Below are positions 15,741-23,898 of a stretch of DNA of 51,181 nt, in pieces. The stretch lies in NCBI RefSeq assembly GCF_943913405.1, contig NZ_CALTYA010000025.1, positions 1 through 51,181 on the forward strand, written 5' to 3'. Source of the stretch: an uncultured Flavobacterium sp. GTDB taxonomy: Bacteria; Bacteroidota; Bacteroidia; Flavobacteriales; Flavobacteriaceae. The position numbers and the translations under genes are program-made. The stretch's first letter is position 1; the number at the start of each line of letters is the position of its first letter. Under the pieces are notes generated by a model, which worked only from the letters and a program-made list of their open reading frames with translations, searched no databases and was not told where the DNA came from.

Positions 15741-17303
15741 ATGAAAATCTATACTTTACTTTTACTCCTTCCTTTTTTTTCCTATTCTCAAAAAGATTTG
15801 AGTAAGAATATAGATGCCCATGTGCTTTCTCTTTTAGATTCAAGCAACACAATGCTTAAAAAAAATAATATAAAGGCATTGAGCTACTTAAAGGAAGTTT
15901 CAAAATATGAGCAAAAGATAACAAACGACACAGTAAGGCTTAGGTTTTACAGCATCGCAGGATATGCTTACAACACCCAGCATTCTAATTATATAGCGTT
16001 AAATTATTTCTACAAGCAATTAGAGCTGCATCAAAAATTAAATCCTGTAGCATCTTATAAAAGCTATAGCAATATTGGCGGCGTTTTCTTTGAAATGGGC
16101 AACTATAAAAACGCTAGAAAGTTCTATAATTTGGGAATTGACAACCTGAGGAAGCACCACATACCTGAAGAGAAAATTAAAGGCACGCTCCTTTATTGCA
16201 ATCTTTCAGAAATTGAGACGAAAGAAGGGAATTATGCAAAGGCACTGACAATGCTCAATGAATTTTTGGAATATAATATCAAAGCGAAAGACACGATCAA
16301 TATGATAGTGGGCTATGAAGACCTTGCCATAGTAAATGATCAGCTTAACGACTGGAAAGAGGCCATAAAAAATCTAGAAAACGGAATAAAATTAGCTTCT
16401 GCTTCAGGCTCAGACTTTGACCTGGCGAGCCTTTACAATAAATTGGGAATCGTTTATTTCAATTACCTGCCTGAGAGCGATTTTCCGCTTTTTTATCTTC
16501 AGCAATCTTTTGACATCAGCAAAAAAAATGATTTTTTAAAGTTTCAACTGGCTTCTGCTGAAAAATTAGCAGAATTGTATGAAAAGCGAAATAACACTCA
16601 AAAGGCTTTATACTATCTGCACATTGCAAAATCGCTTTCTGAAAACAGCATTAAAGAAGAAAACAGCAGGCGTGCCACAGAACTAGAGTTTGATTATGCA
16701 CAGCGCATGCAACAGCAGTTGACCATCTTAACGCAGAAAAGGAAAGAGAATTATTTTATCGCTTCTATCATCCTCTTGCTTTTATTTTCCATAATTGCTT
16801 TCTTGATGCTTCAATTGCAAAGAAGCAAATCTAAAAAGAGAATCATTGAAAATGAGCTTCTGGCTAAGCAACTGGAAGAAAAAAATAGAGAACTGACGAG
16901 CAATGCCATACAAATGCTTAAGACAAAAGAATTTATTCAGTCGACGCACAAAGAACTGAATCAGCTGGAGATAAGGGATGATAAAAATGCGAGTAAAAAA
17001 ATGCTTTCTAAGATAATAGCCGATCTAAAAAAAGGCACGCAAGGATTTAATGAGAAGGAATTTGAAAAAATTTTAATAGAAACCGATGGAGAATTCTACA
17101 GAAGGCTGTTAAAAAAGGTTCCGAATCTTTCAAAAAATGAAATCAGGCTTTGTACATTCTTGAAGATGAATCTTTCCTCAAAAGAAATATCTGGAATCAC
17201 ACAGCAAAGCATCCATAGTATTGATGTTGCAAGATCAAGACTGCGTAAAAAATTAGAACTAGGTTCTGAAACTAATATTACCAATTATTTGATGCAACTT
17301 TAA
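15741..17303 (+). CDS. TPR, membrane-anchored regulator with C-terminal LuxR-like HTH
   Basis: 520 residues. N-terminal signal-like hydrophobic stretch (1-16, ending FSYSQ). Tetratricopeptide-type helical pairs fill about residues 30-310 (for example YKSYSNIGGVFFEMGNYKNA). One transmembrane helix lies at ~336-352 (YFIASIILLLLFSIIAFLML). A coiled coil (~357-410) follows, and the C-terminal ~60 residues (LSKNEIRLCTFLKMNLSSKEIS) form a GerE/LuxR-like HTH. This is a one-piece periplasmic-sensor/cytoplasmic-DNA-binding design common in Flavobacteriia. DNA target and signal are unknown. It stands alone with its own promoter; its 3' end faces OsmC across the 21-bp repeat array. Confidence 0.85.
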   Translation: MKIYTLLLLLPFFSYSQKDLSKNIDAHVLSLLDSSNTMLKKNNIKALSYLKEVSKYEQKITNDTVRLRFYSIAGYAYNTQHSNYIALNYFYKQLELHQKLNPVASYKSYSNIGGVFFEMGNYKNARKFYNLGIDNLRKHHIPEEKIKGTLLYCNLSEIETKEGNYAKALTMLNEFLEYNIKAKDTINMIVGYEDLAIVNDQLNDWKEAIKNLENGIKLASASGSDFDLASLYNKLGIVYFNYLPESDFPLFYLQQSFDISKKNDFLKFQLASAEKLAELYEKRNNTQKALYYLHIAKSLSENSIKEENSRRATELEFDYAQRMQQQLTILTQKRKENYFIASIILLLLFSIIAFLMLQLQRSKSKKRIIENELLAKQLEEKNRELTSNAIQMLKTKEFIQSTHKELNQLEIRDDKNASKKMLSKIIADLKKGTQGFNEKEFEKILIETDGEFYRRLLKKVPNLSKNEIRLCTFLKMNLSSKEISGITQQSIHSIDVARSRLRKKLELGSETNITNYLMQL

Positions 17304-17424
17304 AAACGCAAAGTTCTCCGTTTTTTGATTGCTTCTTCTACGTTTCTGTATTAAAATTTCCATTTGTTTTTTGGAGATTAAAATTTGCCTGCCCAAAGCT
17401 TTAATTTTAAAAAATGAAAAAATA

Positions 17425-17656
17425 ATTTAGGCTATCGAAATATCAATTTATAGACCCGAAATTTTCATTTAGGGCATCGAAAAATCAATTTAGGCTATCG
17501 AAATGTTGATTTAGGCACCCGAAATTTTCATTTAGAGGGGTCAGAAAATCAATTTAGGGGGTCGAAAAATCGATTTAGGCACCCAGAAATTTCATTTAGG
17601 GGGTCGAAAAAACGATTTAGACCATCGAAATGTTCATTTATAGACCCTGAAATTTC
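17425..17656. repeat. Tandem array of eleven 21/22-bp units with three-unit higher-order pattern
   Basis: Units begin with ATTTAG (ATTTA in units 2 and 11) at 17425, 17446, 17467, 17488, 17509, 17530, 17552, 17573, 17594, 17615 and 17636; a partial twelfth starts at 17657. All are 21 bp except the sixth (22). The middle of each is most often TCGAAA. Units 2, 5, 8 and 11 share a variant (CCC, then GAAATTTC or GAAATTTTC), giving a 63-64 bp super-period. Reading frames across it are interrupted, so it is not coding now. It fills the gap 17304-17746 between two convergent genes; the rest of that gap shows nothing recognisable. Confidence 0.9.
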
Positions 17657-17746
17657 ATTTATTTTAGCCTATTTTTTGTTATTGTGCTGATTATTAATAT
17701 GTTTTGTTTTTTGAAAAGATTTTTTCTTCGGTAAAACCTAAATTTT

Positions 17747-18214
17747 TTAAATAGTGGTTTCTACATTATGCTTCACCGGGAAATTTACAGAGTTGGCAAT
17801 AAAACATAGTTTGTTAGCTTCTTTATGAAGTTCATTTGCTTTTTCAACCAGCGTTTCGTCGGTGATTTTTACGACTGGATTTAGCGTTACTTCCACAAAA
17901 TTTCCTGAACCGTCATCATTAACTTTCATTATTCCCGTCGCATTGTCGATGTAATCAGTTACTACGATTCCGTTTTTTACGCAAACATGCAAGTAAGACA
18001 TCATGTGGCAGGCTGAAAGTGACGCAAGCAATAAATCTTCGGGGTTGTGAAGCGTTTTGTCGCCATGAAAAATAGGATCAGACGATCCTTTTATTTCAAC
18101 TTTGTTGTCAACTGAAATTAAATGGCTTCGGTCATAGGCTCTGTAGCTTGAAGTTCCGGTTCCTTTATTTCCTGTCCATTTTAGAGTTAGGCGATAGTTG
18201 TGATCTGGGTGCAT
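17747..18214 (-). CDS. OsmC/Ohr-family peroxiredoxin-like protein
   Basis: 155 residues from ATG 18214 (an upstream in-frame start would add eight residues). OsmC-family proteins reduce organic hydroperoxides with a pair of cysteines. Here the first is in LSACHMMSYL (around residue 75) and the second in KLCFIANSVNFPV near the C-terminus, the normal spacing. The domain opens with YRLTLKWTGNKG and contains NPEDLLLASLSACHM, the family signature. It is closer to the OsmC/YhfA-like branch than to Ohr by eye. A 10-bp perfect inverted repeat (18247-18278) sits in its leader. Downstream of GAPDH on the same strand but separated by a terminator. Confidence 0.88.
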   Translation of the reverse strand: MHPDHNYRLTLKWTGNKGTGTSSYRAYDRSHLISVDNKVEIKGSSDPIFHGDKTLHNPEDLLLASLSACHMMSYLHVCVKNGIVVTDYIDNATGIMKVNDDGSGNFVEVTLNPVVKITDETLVEKANELHKEANKLCFIANSVNFPVKHNVETTI

Positions 18215-18246
18215 TGCTTTTGATTTAAGGATAAGCAAAGCTAGTC

Positions 18247-18278
18247 AATCTTCCTTAAAAATTGTTTGAAGGAAGATT
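18247..18278. repeat. 10-bp perfect inverted repeat in the osmC leader
   Basis: AATCTTCCTT and AAGGAAGATT are separated by 12 nt. No T-tract follows on the minus strand. It may be an operator or an RNA structure upstream of the OsmC-family gene. Confidence 0.45.
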
Positions 18279-18292
18279 TAAGCCTAAAAAAA

Positions 18293-18316
18293 ATCCGCTG
18301 CAGCACTACAGCGGAT
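18293..18316 (-). terminator. GAPDH terminator
   Basis: ATCCGCTG / CAGCGGAT, an 8-bp stem with an 8-nt loop; on the minus strand followed by TTTTTTTT-AGGC. It lies 34 bp after the GAPDH stop. Confidence 0.85.
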
Positions 18317-18350
18317 CTTTTACCAAAAAATTAAAATTCAAAAAAAACTA

Positions 18351-19799
18351 CTAGTAGTAAGAATATCTTCTCACTTTTGAGATATATTTCGCCAAGCGAA
18401 TTACTTGATGGCTGTAGCCATACTCGTTGTCATACCAAATGTAAAGCACGATGTTTTTTCCGTCAGAGGAAACAATCGTTGCGTTGCTGTCATAAATCGA
18501 GGGCGCAGAAGTGCCTACAATATCTGAAGAAACCAATTCATTGTTTAGCGAATATTTGATCTGTTCTACTAATTCGCCTTCCAATGCATAATGTTTCATG
18601 ATTTCGTTGATTTCATTGACAGAAGTTTCTCTGCTTACTTCTAAATTTAAAACCACTAAAGAGCCGTTCGGCACAGGAACACGAATTGCGTTTGAAGTAA
18701 GTTTTCCGGCCAAACTCGGCAATGCTTTTGCGACTGCGCTGCCAGCACCGGTTTCAGTAATTACCATGTTTAAGGCTGCAGCTCTTCCTCGGCGGTATTT
18801 TTTGTGCATGTTATCAACCAAATTCTGATCGTTTGTGTAGGCGTGAATCGTTTCCAAGTGTCCTTTTACAACGCCAAGCGTATCTTCAACTGCTTTTAAG
18901 ATTGGAGTAATCGCATTTGTAGTGCAAGAAGCTGCAGAAAAAATAGCCACTTCATCAGGATTGTATTCTTTGTGGTTTACACCGTGAACGATATTCGGGA
19001 TTCCTTTTCCTGGAGCTGTTAATAGCACTTTATCAACGCCTTTTGATTTCAAGTGTCTTTCTAAAGCTTCCTTAGTTGTAAAAGCGCCGGTGTTGTCAAT
19101 CACCAAAGCATCTTTAATTCCGTAATCAGAATAGTCAATATCTTCTGGATTTCCTGCAGAAATGATGTGAACCGTAGTTCCGTTGATGATCAAAGCATTA
19201 TTTTCAGGATCAGCCGCAACCGAACCTTGAAAATCGCCGTGAATGGAATCATATCTTAATAAGGAAGCTCTTTTTTCTAAACTAACTGCGTCATTTTTCT
19301 CACGAACAACGATCGCTCTCAGTCTTAACTGTGTTCCTTTTCCTGTTTTTGACATTAATTCTCTTGCCAATAATCTTCCGATACGTCCAAAACCATAAAG
19401 AACGACGTCTTTTGGCTTGTTGTTTTTGTAATCTTTTGCATTGCTTAATTTGTCAATTACAAAAGCTTTTGCATCATGATATTTGTTGTCTTCAAGATGG
19501 TATTCATACGTAAGTTTTCCGATATCGAGTTTTGCAGGAGGAAGATCTAGGGACAAAAGGGCGCGAGCAATTTCAACAGAATCAAAAACATTAATCGGTT
19601 TTCCGACAAATTCGCCTGCATATTCGTGCAAGTTGATAATGTCGCTTACATTGGTATTGATCAGCTGGTTTTTGAAAAGCACCAATTCGATGGATTTGTC
19701 ATACCAAAGGTCGCTGATGATTTTAATAAATTCTACGCCTGCTCTTCTTCGATCGGCTTGAAAAGAAAGTTCCTTTTCGTATAAAATTGTTTTTGTCAT
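18351..19799 (-). CDS. Glyceraldehyde-3-phosphate dehydrogenase, long (482-aa) form
   Basis: Converts glyceraldehyde 3-phosphate, phosphate and NAD(P) to 1,3-bisphosphoglycerate. The Rossmann motif GFGRIG is at 136-141, the active-site Cys292 in SAASCTTNAITP, and the C-terminal signature NAIRVPVPNGSLVVLNLE follows. Ordinary GAPDH is about 335 residues with the Rossmann motif near the N-terminus; here ~130 residues precede it, mostly helical and lacking a signal peptide. This long form is known in Bacteroidota. Cofactor preference cannot be read with confidence. Monocistronic, with its own terminator. Confidence 0.93.
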   Translation of the reverse strand: MTKTILYEKELSFQADRRRAGVEFIKIISDLWYDKSIELVLFKNQLINTNVSDIINLHEYAGEFVGKPINVFDSVEIARALLSLDLPPAKLDIGKLTYEYHLEDNKYHDAKAFVIDKLSNAKDYKNNKPKDVVLYGFGRIGRLLARELMSKTGKGTQLRLRAIVVREKNDAVSLEKRASLLRYDSIHGDFQGSVAADPENNALIINGTTVHIISAGNPEDIDYSDYGIKDALVIDNTGAFTTKEALERHLKSKGVDKVLLTAPGKGIPNIVHGVNHKEYNPDEVAIFSAASCTTNAITPILKAVEDTLGVVKGHLETIHAYTNDQNLVDNMHKKYRRGRAAALNMVITETGAGSAVAKALPSLAGKLTSNAIRVPVPNGSLVVLNLEVSRETSVNEINEIMKHYALEGELVEQIKYSLNNELVSSDIVGTSAPSIYDSNATIVSSDGKNIVLYIWYDNEYGYSHQVIRLAKYISKVRRYSYY

Positions 19800-19904
19800 G
19801 ATTTAAAAAAAATGTCGTTTGAGTGTTGTAAGTTTAATTTTTGTGATGCAAAAGTATAGATTTCAAACGTTTTCGTAAACATTTTTTGAAAAAAAATTAC
19901 ACAA

Positions 19905-19933
19905 AAAAAGCCAGTCGTTTAAACTGGCTTTTT
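19905..19933 (-). terminator. degQ-like gene terminator
   Basis: AAAAAGCCAGT / ACTGGCTTTTT, 11-bp stem, 7-nt loop; T-tract on both strands. It lies between the protease stop and the start of GAPDH. Confidence 0.85.
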
Positions 19934-19956
19934 TGCATAAGAAAAATATTATTTAT

Positions 19957-21345
19957 TTAGAAAATATAACGTTCTACTTGTCCGTTATTGTTCAAAACTT
20001 CGATTCTTGTCATTTCTCCCGTCTGTTTTTTGCTCAAGACTTCTGAAGCGGTTTCCACATCTTTAATTTTGACATTATCGATCGTAAGAATAATTTTTCC
20101 GGCTAATTCTCTATAAGAAGGATTGGCGACATCTTTAATTTTTACGCCATTAGAAAGCTTGAATTTTTGTTTGTCTCCTGTGTTCAAATTCTCCAACTGC
20201 AAGCCGTTAAATTCATAAGATGCAAATTCATTTTTTCCTAATTTTACTGGAGTTTCCATTGCTTTTCCGTTTCTGATAAAAGAAACTTTGATCACATCGT
20301 CAGGACGTTTTGTGTTCACGAATCCAGATAAATCAGCAAAAGTTGCAATGGCCGTGTTGTCAAGCCTGATAATAATGTCGCCTTTCGTAAGTCCGGCTTT
20401 TTCAGCACCAGAATTTTTCACGACATTATTAATATAGAAACCTTGCGTTTCAGAAATTCCTAATTCTTTTGAAGCGGCGCTGTTCAATTCCCCGCCTTCA
20501 ACACCCAGAATTCCTCTTTGCACATTTCCGTATTCCATGATATCCTCGATGATTTTTCTTGTAATATTTGACGGAACTGCGAAAGAATATCCTACGTAAG
20601 AACCCGTCATTGAAGAAATCATCGTATTAATTCCGATCAATTCGCCTCTTGTATTTACCAAAGCGCCACCGCTGTTTCCAGGATTTACTGCAGCATCTGT
20701 TTGGATGAAAGACTGGATTCCTTTTTGGTCTAAATTTCTCGCTTTCGCGGAAACAATTCCAGCAGTTACAGTCGAAGTCAAATTATATGGATTACCGACA
20801 GCCAAAACCCATTCGCCGACTTTCACTCCGTCAGAATCGCCAAAAGTTGCATAAGGCAATTTTGTATCAGAATCGATTTTCAAAAGTGCTATGTCCATTT
20901 TTGAATCGGTTCCGACCAATTTTGCTTTGTAAGTTTGCTTGTTATTTAAGGTAACTTCTAATTCAGAAGCATCTTGGATTACGTGATTATTTGTTACAAT
21001 ATAACCGTCTTCTGAAATAATTACGCCAGAACCAGTTCCAACCTGAGCTTGTTGCTGGCCGCCTTTGTAGCCATAAAAATATTCCATCATCGGATTGCTG
21101 ACCGATCTGTAGCTCACATTCTTGACATGGACAACCGTATGCACAGCGTTTTCAGCTGCTGCCGTAAAATCTACGGTTTCCGCTCCAAGCCCAACATTTC
21201 TCGTGTAATTTACGGGGGCCGAAGTCACAATACTTTTTTTGTTATCAGATAACAAGCCGTCATTTTCCATGAACAGCTTATAAGCGCCCAAAGTGGTCGC
21301 GCCACTCAAAAGGGACACTAGAAATAAACTCGAAAATTTTTTCAT
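19957..21345 (-). CDS. HtrA/DegQ-family periplasmic serine protease
   Basis: 462 residues. N-terminal signal or anchor (FSSLFLVSLLSGATTLGAY). Trypsin-like domain with His121 (VTNNHVI), Asp151 (SKMDIALL) and Ser225 (NPGNSGGAL) gives the full triad. Two PDZ domains follow: ~280-375 (GILGVEGGELN ... GLTKGDIIIRLD) and a shorter one ~385-460 (VKIKDVANPSYRELAGKIILTIDNVKI). The role is periplasmic protein quality control, degrading or holding misfolded envelope proteins. It is divergent from dapF with 147 bp between starts. Two PDZ domains favour Do/DegQ rather than DegS. Confidence 0.95.
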   Translation of the reverse strand: MKKFSSLFLVSLLSGATTLGAYKLFMENDGLLSDNKKSIVTSAPVNYTRNVGLGAETVDFTAAAENAVHTVVHVKNVSYRSVSNPMMEYFYGYKGGQQQAQVGTGSGVIISEDGYIVTNNHVIQDASELEVTLNNKQTYKAKLVGTDSKMDIALLKIDSDTKLPYATFGDSDGVKVGEWVLAVGNPYNLTSTVTAGIVSAKARNLDQKGIQSFIQTDAAVNPGNSGGALVNTRGELIGINTMISSMTGSYVGYSFAVPSNITRKIIEDIMEYGNVQRGILGVEGGELNSAASKELGISETQGFYINNVVKNSGAEKAGLTKGDIIIRLDNTAIATFADLSGFVNTKRPDDVIKVSFIRNGKAMETPVKLGKNEFASYEFNGLQLENLNTGDKQKFKLSNGVKIKDVANPSYRELAGKIILTIDNVKIKDVETASEVLSKKQTGEMTRIEVLNNNGQVERYIF

Positions 21346-21452
21346 AGTATGTTATTAATTAAGTTATTTAAGCGTAAATATATATTGAAAATTGTGCCGA
21401 TAATTTCGGTTTAACTCCCGATTAACAATGATTAACTTTTCATTAATATTCG

Positions 21453-21460
21453 TACTTTTG
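21453..21460 (+). promoter_or_regulatory. dapF -7 box
   Basis: TACTTTTG matches TAnnTTTG, 32 bp before the start codon; no clear -33 TTG at the usual spacing. Confidence 0.5.
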
Positions 21461-21492
21461 TAATGATTTATTTTTAAATCGCTACAATAGAT

Positions 21493-22275
21493 ATGGAGAT
21501 TAAATTTTATAAATATCAAGGAACAGGAAATGATTTCATAATGATTGACAATCGCCAAGAAATTTTTCCTAAAAACGATATCAAATTAATAGAGAAACTC
21601 TGTGACAGACGTTTTGGAATCGGTGCTGACGGATTGATTTTACTAGAAAATGATGAAGAAACAGATTTTAAAATGGTTTATTATAATTCTGACGGAAACC
21701 AAAGCTCGATGTGTGGCAACGGCGGCAGATGTCTTGTGGCCTTCGCAAAACAATTAGACGTTATTGAAAATAAAACGACTTTTATTGCTACTGACGGTTT
21801 GCATCATGCCACTATTTTTGATGACGGAATTGTTTCCCTTCAAATGAAAGACGTTGAGCAGATTGACCTTCATAATGATTATATTTTTTTAGATACTGGT
21901 TCGCCTCATCACGTGCAATTGGTTGACGATTTGAAAAATTATGAAGTGAAAGAAAAAGGCGCAGCAATCCGTTATGGGAAATTATACGGTAAATCAGGTA
22001 GCAATGTTAATTTCGTAAGTCAAAATGACGCTGACACTTTTTCAGTGAGAACTTATGAAAGAGGTGTGGAAGATGAAACTTTGTCTTGCGGTACTGGAGT
22101 TACAGCCGTTGCCATTGCGATGAAAGCCACAGGAAAAACGGTTTCCAACCAAATAAAATTAAATGTAGAAGGAGGAAAGCTGGAAGTTTCGTTTAATGAA
22201 AAAGATGGAAAATTTGTAGATGTTTTCTTGAAAGGACCAGCAACTTTTGTGTTTGAAGGAAATGTCAAAATCTAA
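21493..22275 (+). CDS. dapF: Diaminopimelate epimerase
   Basis: Interconverts LL- and meso-diaminopimelate for lysine and peptidoglycan synthesis. The N-terminal signature KYQGTGNDFIMID, the first catalytic cysteine in SMCGNGGRC (proton acceptor/donor) and the second in TLSCGTGV are all present; 260 aa is normal. ATG start 32 bp after a TAnnTTTG box. Its stop codon lies inside an AGTCTAA-type word repeat that leads directly to the next gene. First gene of a rightward series with GNAT and mltG, consistent with a cell-wall theme. Confidence 0.97.
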   Translation: MEIKFYKYQGTGNDFIMIDNRQEIFPKNDIKLIEKLCDRRFGIGADGLILLENDEETDFKMVYYNSDGNQSSMCGNGGRCLVAFAKQLDVIENKTTFIATDGLHHATIFDDGIVSLQMKDVEQIDLHNDYIFLDTGSPHHVQLVDDLKNYEVKEKGAAIRYGKLYGKSGSNVNFVSQNDADTFSVRTYERGVEDETLSCGTGVTAVAIAMKATGKTVSNQIKLNVEGGKLEVSFNEKDGKFVDVFLKGPATFVFEGNVKI

Positions 22276-22309
22276 GAAGTCCAAAAGTCTAATAATCTAA
22301 GAAGTCTAA
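22267..22309 (+). repeat. AGTCTAA-word repeat spanning the dapF-GNAT junction
   Basis: Words TCTAAGAAGTC, AAAAGTCTAA, TAATCTAAGAAGTCTAA follow one another from the dapF stop codon to the next ATG. The same words occur at 34441-34545 before hisS. Confidence 0.6.
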
Positions 22310-22843
22310 ATGATAACCTTACAAGGAAAAAACATATATCTCCGAGCGCTAGAACCAGAAGATCTCGAATTCATTTTCGCCATAGAAAATGACGAATCGA
22401 TGTGGGAATTCAGCAATACACAAACGCCTTACAGCCGTTATCTAATCCGCCAATATCTTGAAAATGCACACCAGGATATTTACGAAGCCAAACAATTGCG
22501 CTTGGCGATTTGTAATAATAACGACTTCAAAGCCATCGGATTGATCGATTTATTTGAATATGATCCGAGGAATAATCGCGCTGGAATCGGAATTATCATC
22601 AAAGACGAAGGCAACAGAAATCAAGGCATTGGCTCGCAGGCTTTGGAACTTTTAATAAAATATTCTTTCAAGCAATTGAATCTTCACCAATTATTTGCAA
22701 ATATCAATCCCGAGAATGAAGCAAGTATCACTCTTTTTACTAATTTTGGCTTTGAAAAAATCGGACTAAAAAAACAATGGAATCTCATAAATGGCGTTTA
22801 TAAAGACGAAGCGATTTTCCAGTTAATCAATCATCAACTTTAA
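22310..22843 (+). CDS. RimJ/RimL-type GNAT N-acetyltransferase
   Basis: 177 residues with the opening LQGKNIYLRALEPEDLEFIF typical of the Acetyltransf_3 group, the acetyl-CoA-binding RNQGIGSQALELLI (Q-x-x-G-x-G) and the closing LFTNFGFEKIG. It resembles SpeG/RimL-like enzymes that acetylate polyamines, ribosomal proteins or small amines; the substrate cannot be read. It follows dapF by 34 bp of word-repeat sequence and precedes mltG by 12 bp, so it is likely read in the same transcript. Confidence 0.88.
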   Translation: MITLQGKNIYLRALEPEDLEFIFAIENDESMWEFSNTQTPYSRYLIRQYLENAHQDIYEAKQLRLAICNNNDFKAIGLIDLFEYDPRNNRAGIGIIIKDEGNRNQGIGSQALELLIKYSFKQLNLHQLFANINPENEASITLFTNFGFEKIGLKKQWNLINGVYKDEAIFQLINHQL

Positions 22844-22855
22844 AAATTTACCACT

Positions 22856-23896
22856 TTGAAACTAAAAAAAATAATTGCGATAACTTCTGTGGTTGTCATG
22901 GTTGGCTTAATGATTTTTGCTTATTTTGCCTATCAAAATGTTTTTGCGCCCAACACAAAATTTGAAGAAAAAGAAGTTTTCGTTTACATTCCAACAGATT
23001 CAGATTATGCTTCTGTAGAAAAAATTGTATCTCCGTATATTGAAAATCTGGAAAGCTTTAAAACGGTTGCCGAGAAAAAATCTTATGTAACCAATGTCAA
23101 AGCGGGAAAATTTCTCCTAAAAAAAGGAATGAATAATAACAACCTGATTAATTCGTTGCGCCAGCCTCTAGAAACAAAACTAGCTTTCAATAACCAAGAA
23201 AGATTAGAAGATTTCGCAGGAAGAATCGGTTCTCAAATCGAAGCTGACAGTACTTCTTTAATGCAAGCTTTCACCGACAAAGAATTTTTAGACGAAAACG
23301 GATTTACGGAAGAGAACGTGTTGAGCATGTTTATTCCTAATTCGTATGATTTTTTCTGGAATACTTCTGCAGTGAAATTTCGTGACAGGATGGCGAAAGA
23401 ATACAGAAAATTCTGGAATGACGACAGAAAAGCAAAAGCAGAAAAATTGAATTTAACGCCATTGCAAGTTTCAGCATTGGCTTCAATAGTACATAAAGAA
23501 ACCGTAAAAACTGACGAAAGACCAAGAGTAGCGGGCGTTTACTTAAACAGATTGAAAACCGGAATGAAATTAGAAGCAGATCCAACAGTAATTTATGCTG
23601 TAAAAAAATCTGAAAATGATTTCAACAGAGTAATCAAAAGAGTCTTATACAAAGATTTGGAAACGGTTTCTCCTTATAATACATACAGAAATTTCGGCTT
23701 GCCTCCAGGGCCAATCGCAATGCCTGACGTGACAGCTATTGATGCAGTTTTAAATCCAGAACAGCACAATTATATTTATTTCTGCGCGAGCGTAACGAAT
23801 TTTGGCTACCACGAATTTGCGGTAACTCCGGCACAGCATGAAGTAAACCGCCAGAAATATGTGGCTTGGGTAAATAAACAAGGCATCAAGCGATAG
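22856..23896 (+). CDS. mltG: Endolytic murein transglycosylase (YceG/MltG)
   Basis: Cleaves nascent glycan strands at the inner membrane. One N-terminal transmembrane helix (residues 5-27, IIAITSVVVMVGLMIFAYFAY) is followed by a LysM-like region and the YceG catalytic domain with SIVHKET (catalytic Glu), DERPRVAGVYLNRL, MKLEADPTVIYA and PYNTYRNFGLPPGPIAMP, all family hallmarks. 346 aa is usual. The start is TTG at 22856, 12 bp after the GNAT stop; no ATG fits the membrane helix. Only 2 bp separate it from the next gene. Confidence 0.95.
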   Translation: MKLKKIIAITSVVVMVGLMIFAYFAYQNVFAPNTKFEEKEVFVYIPTDSDYASVEKIVSPYIENLESFKTVAEKKSYVTNVKAGKFLLKKGMNNNNLINSLRQPLETKLAFNNQERLEDFAGRIGSQIEADSTSLMQAFTDKEFLDENGFTEENVLSMFIPNSYDFFWNTSAVKFRDRMAKEYRKFWNDDRKAKAEKLNLTPLQVSALASIVHKETVKTDERPRVAGVYLNRLKTGMKLEADPTVIYAVKKSENDFNRVIKRVLYKDLETVSPYNTYRNFGLPPGPIAMPDVTAIDAVLNPEQHNYIYFCASVTNFGYHEFAVTPAQHEVNRQKYVAWVNKQGIKR

Positions 23897-23898
23897 TT

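Noticed and set aside
17425..17656. CRISPR array
   Set aside because: Units are directly adjacent, with no unique spacers of constant length, and no cas genes are near.
17425..17656. Coding heptapeptide repeat (FRLSKYQ-like)
   Set aside because: The frame has a stop in unit 4 and is shifted by the 22-bp unit; other frames contain TAG in every ATTTAG.
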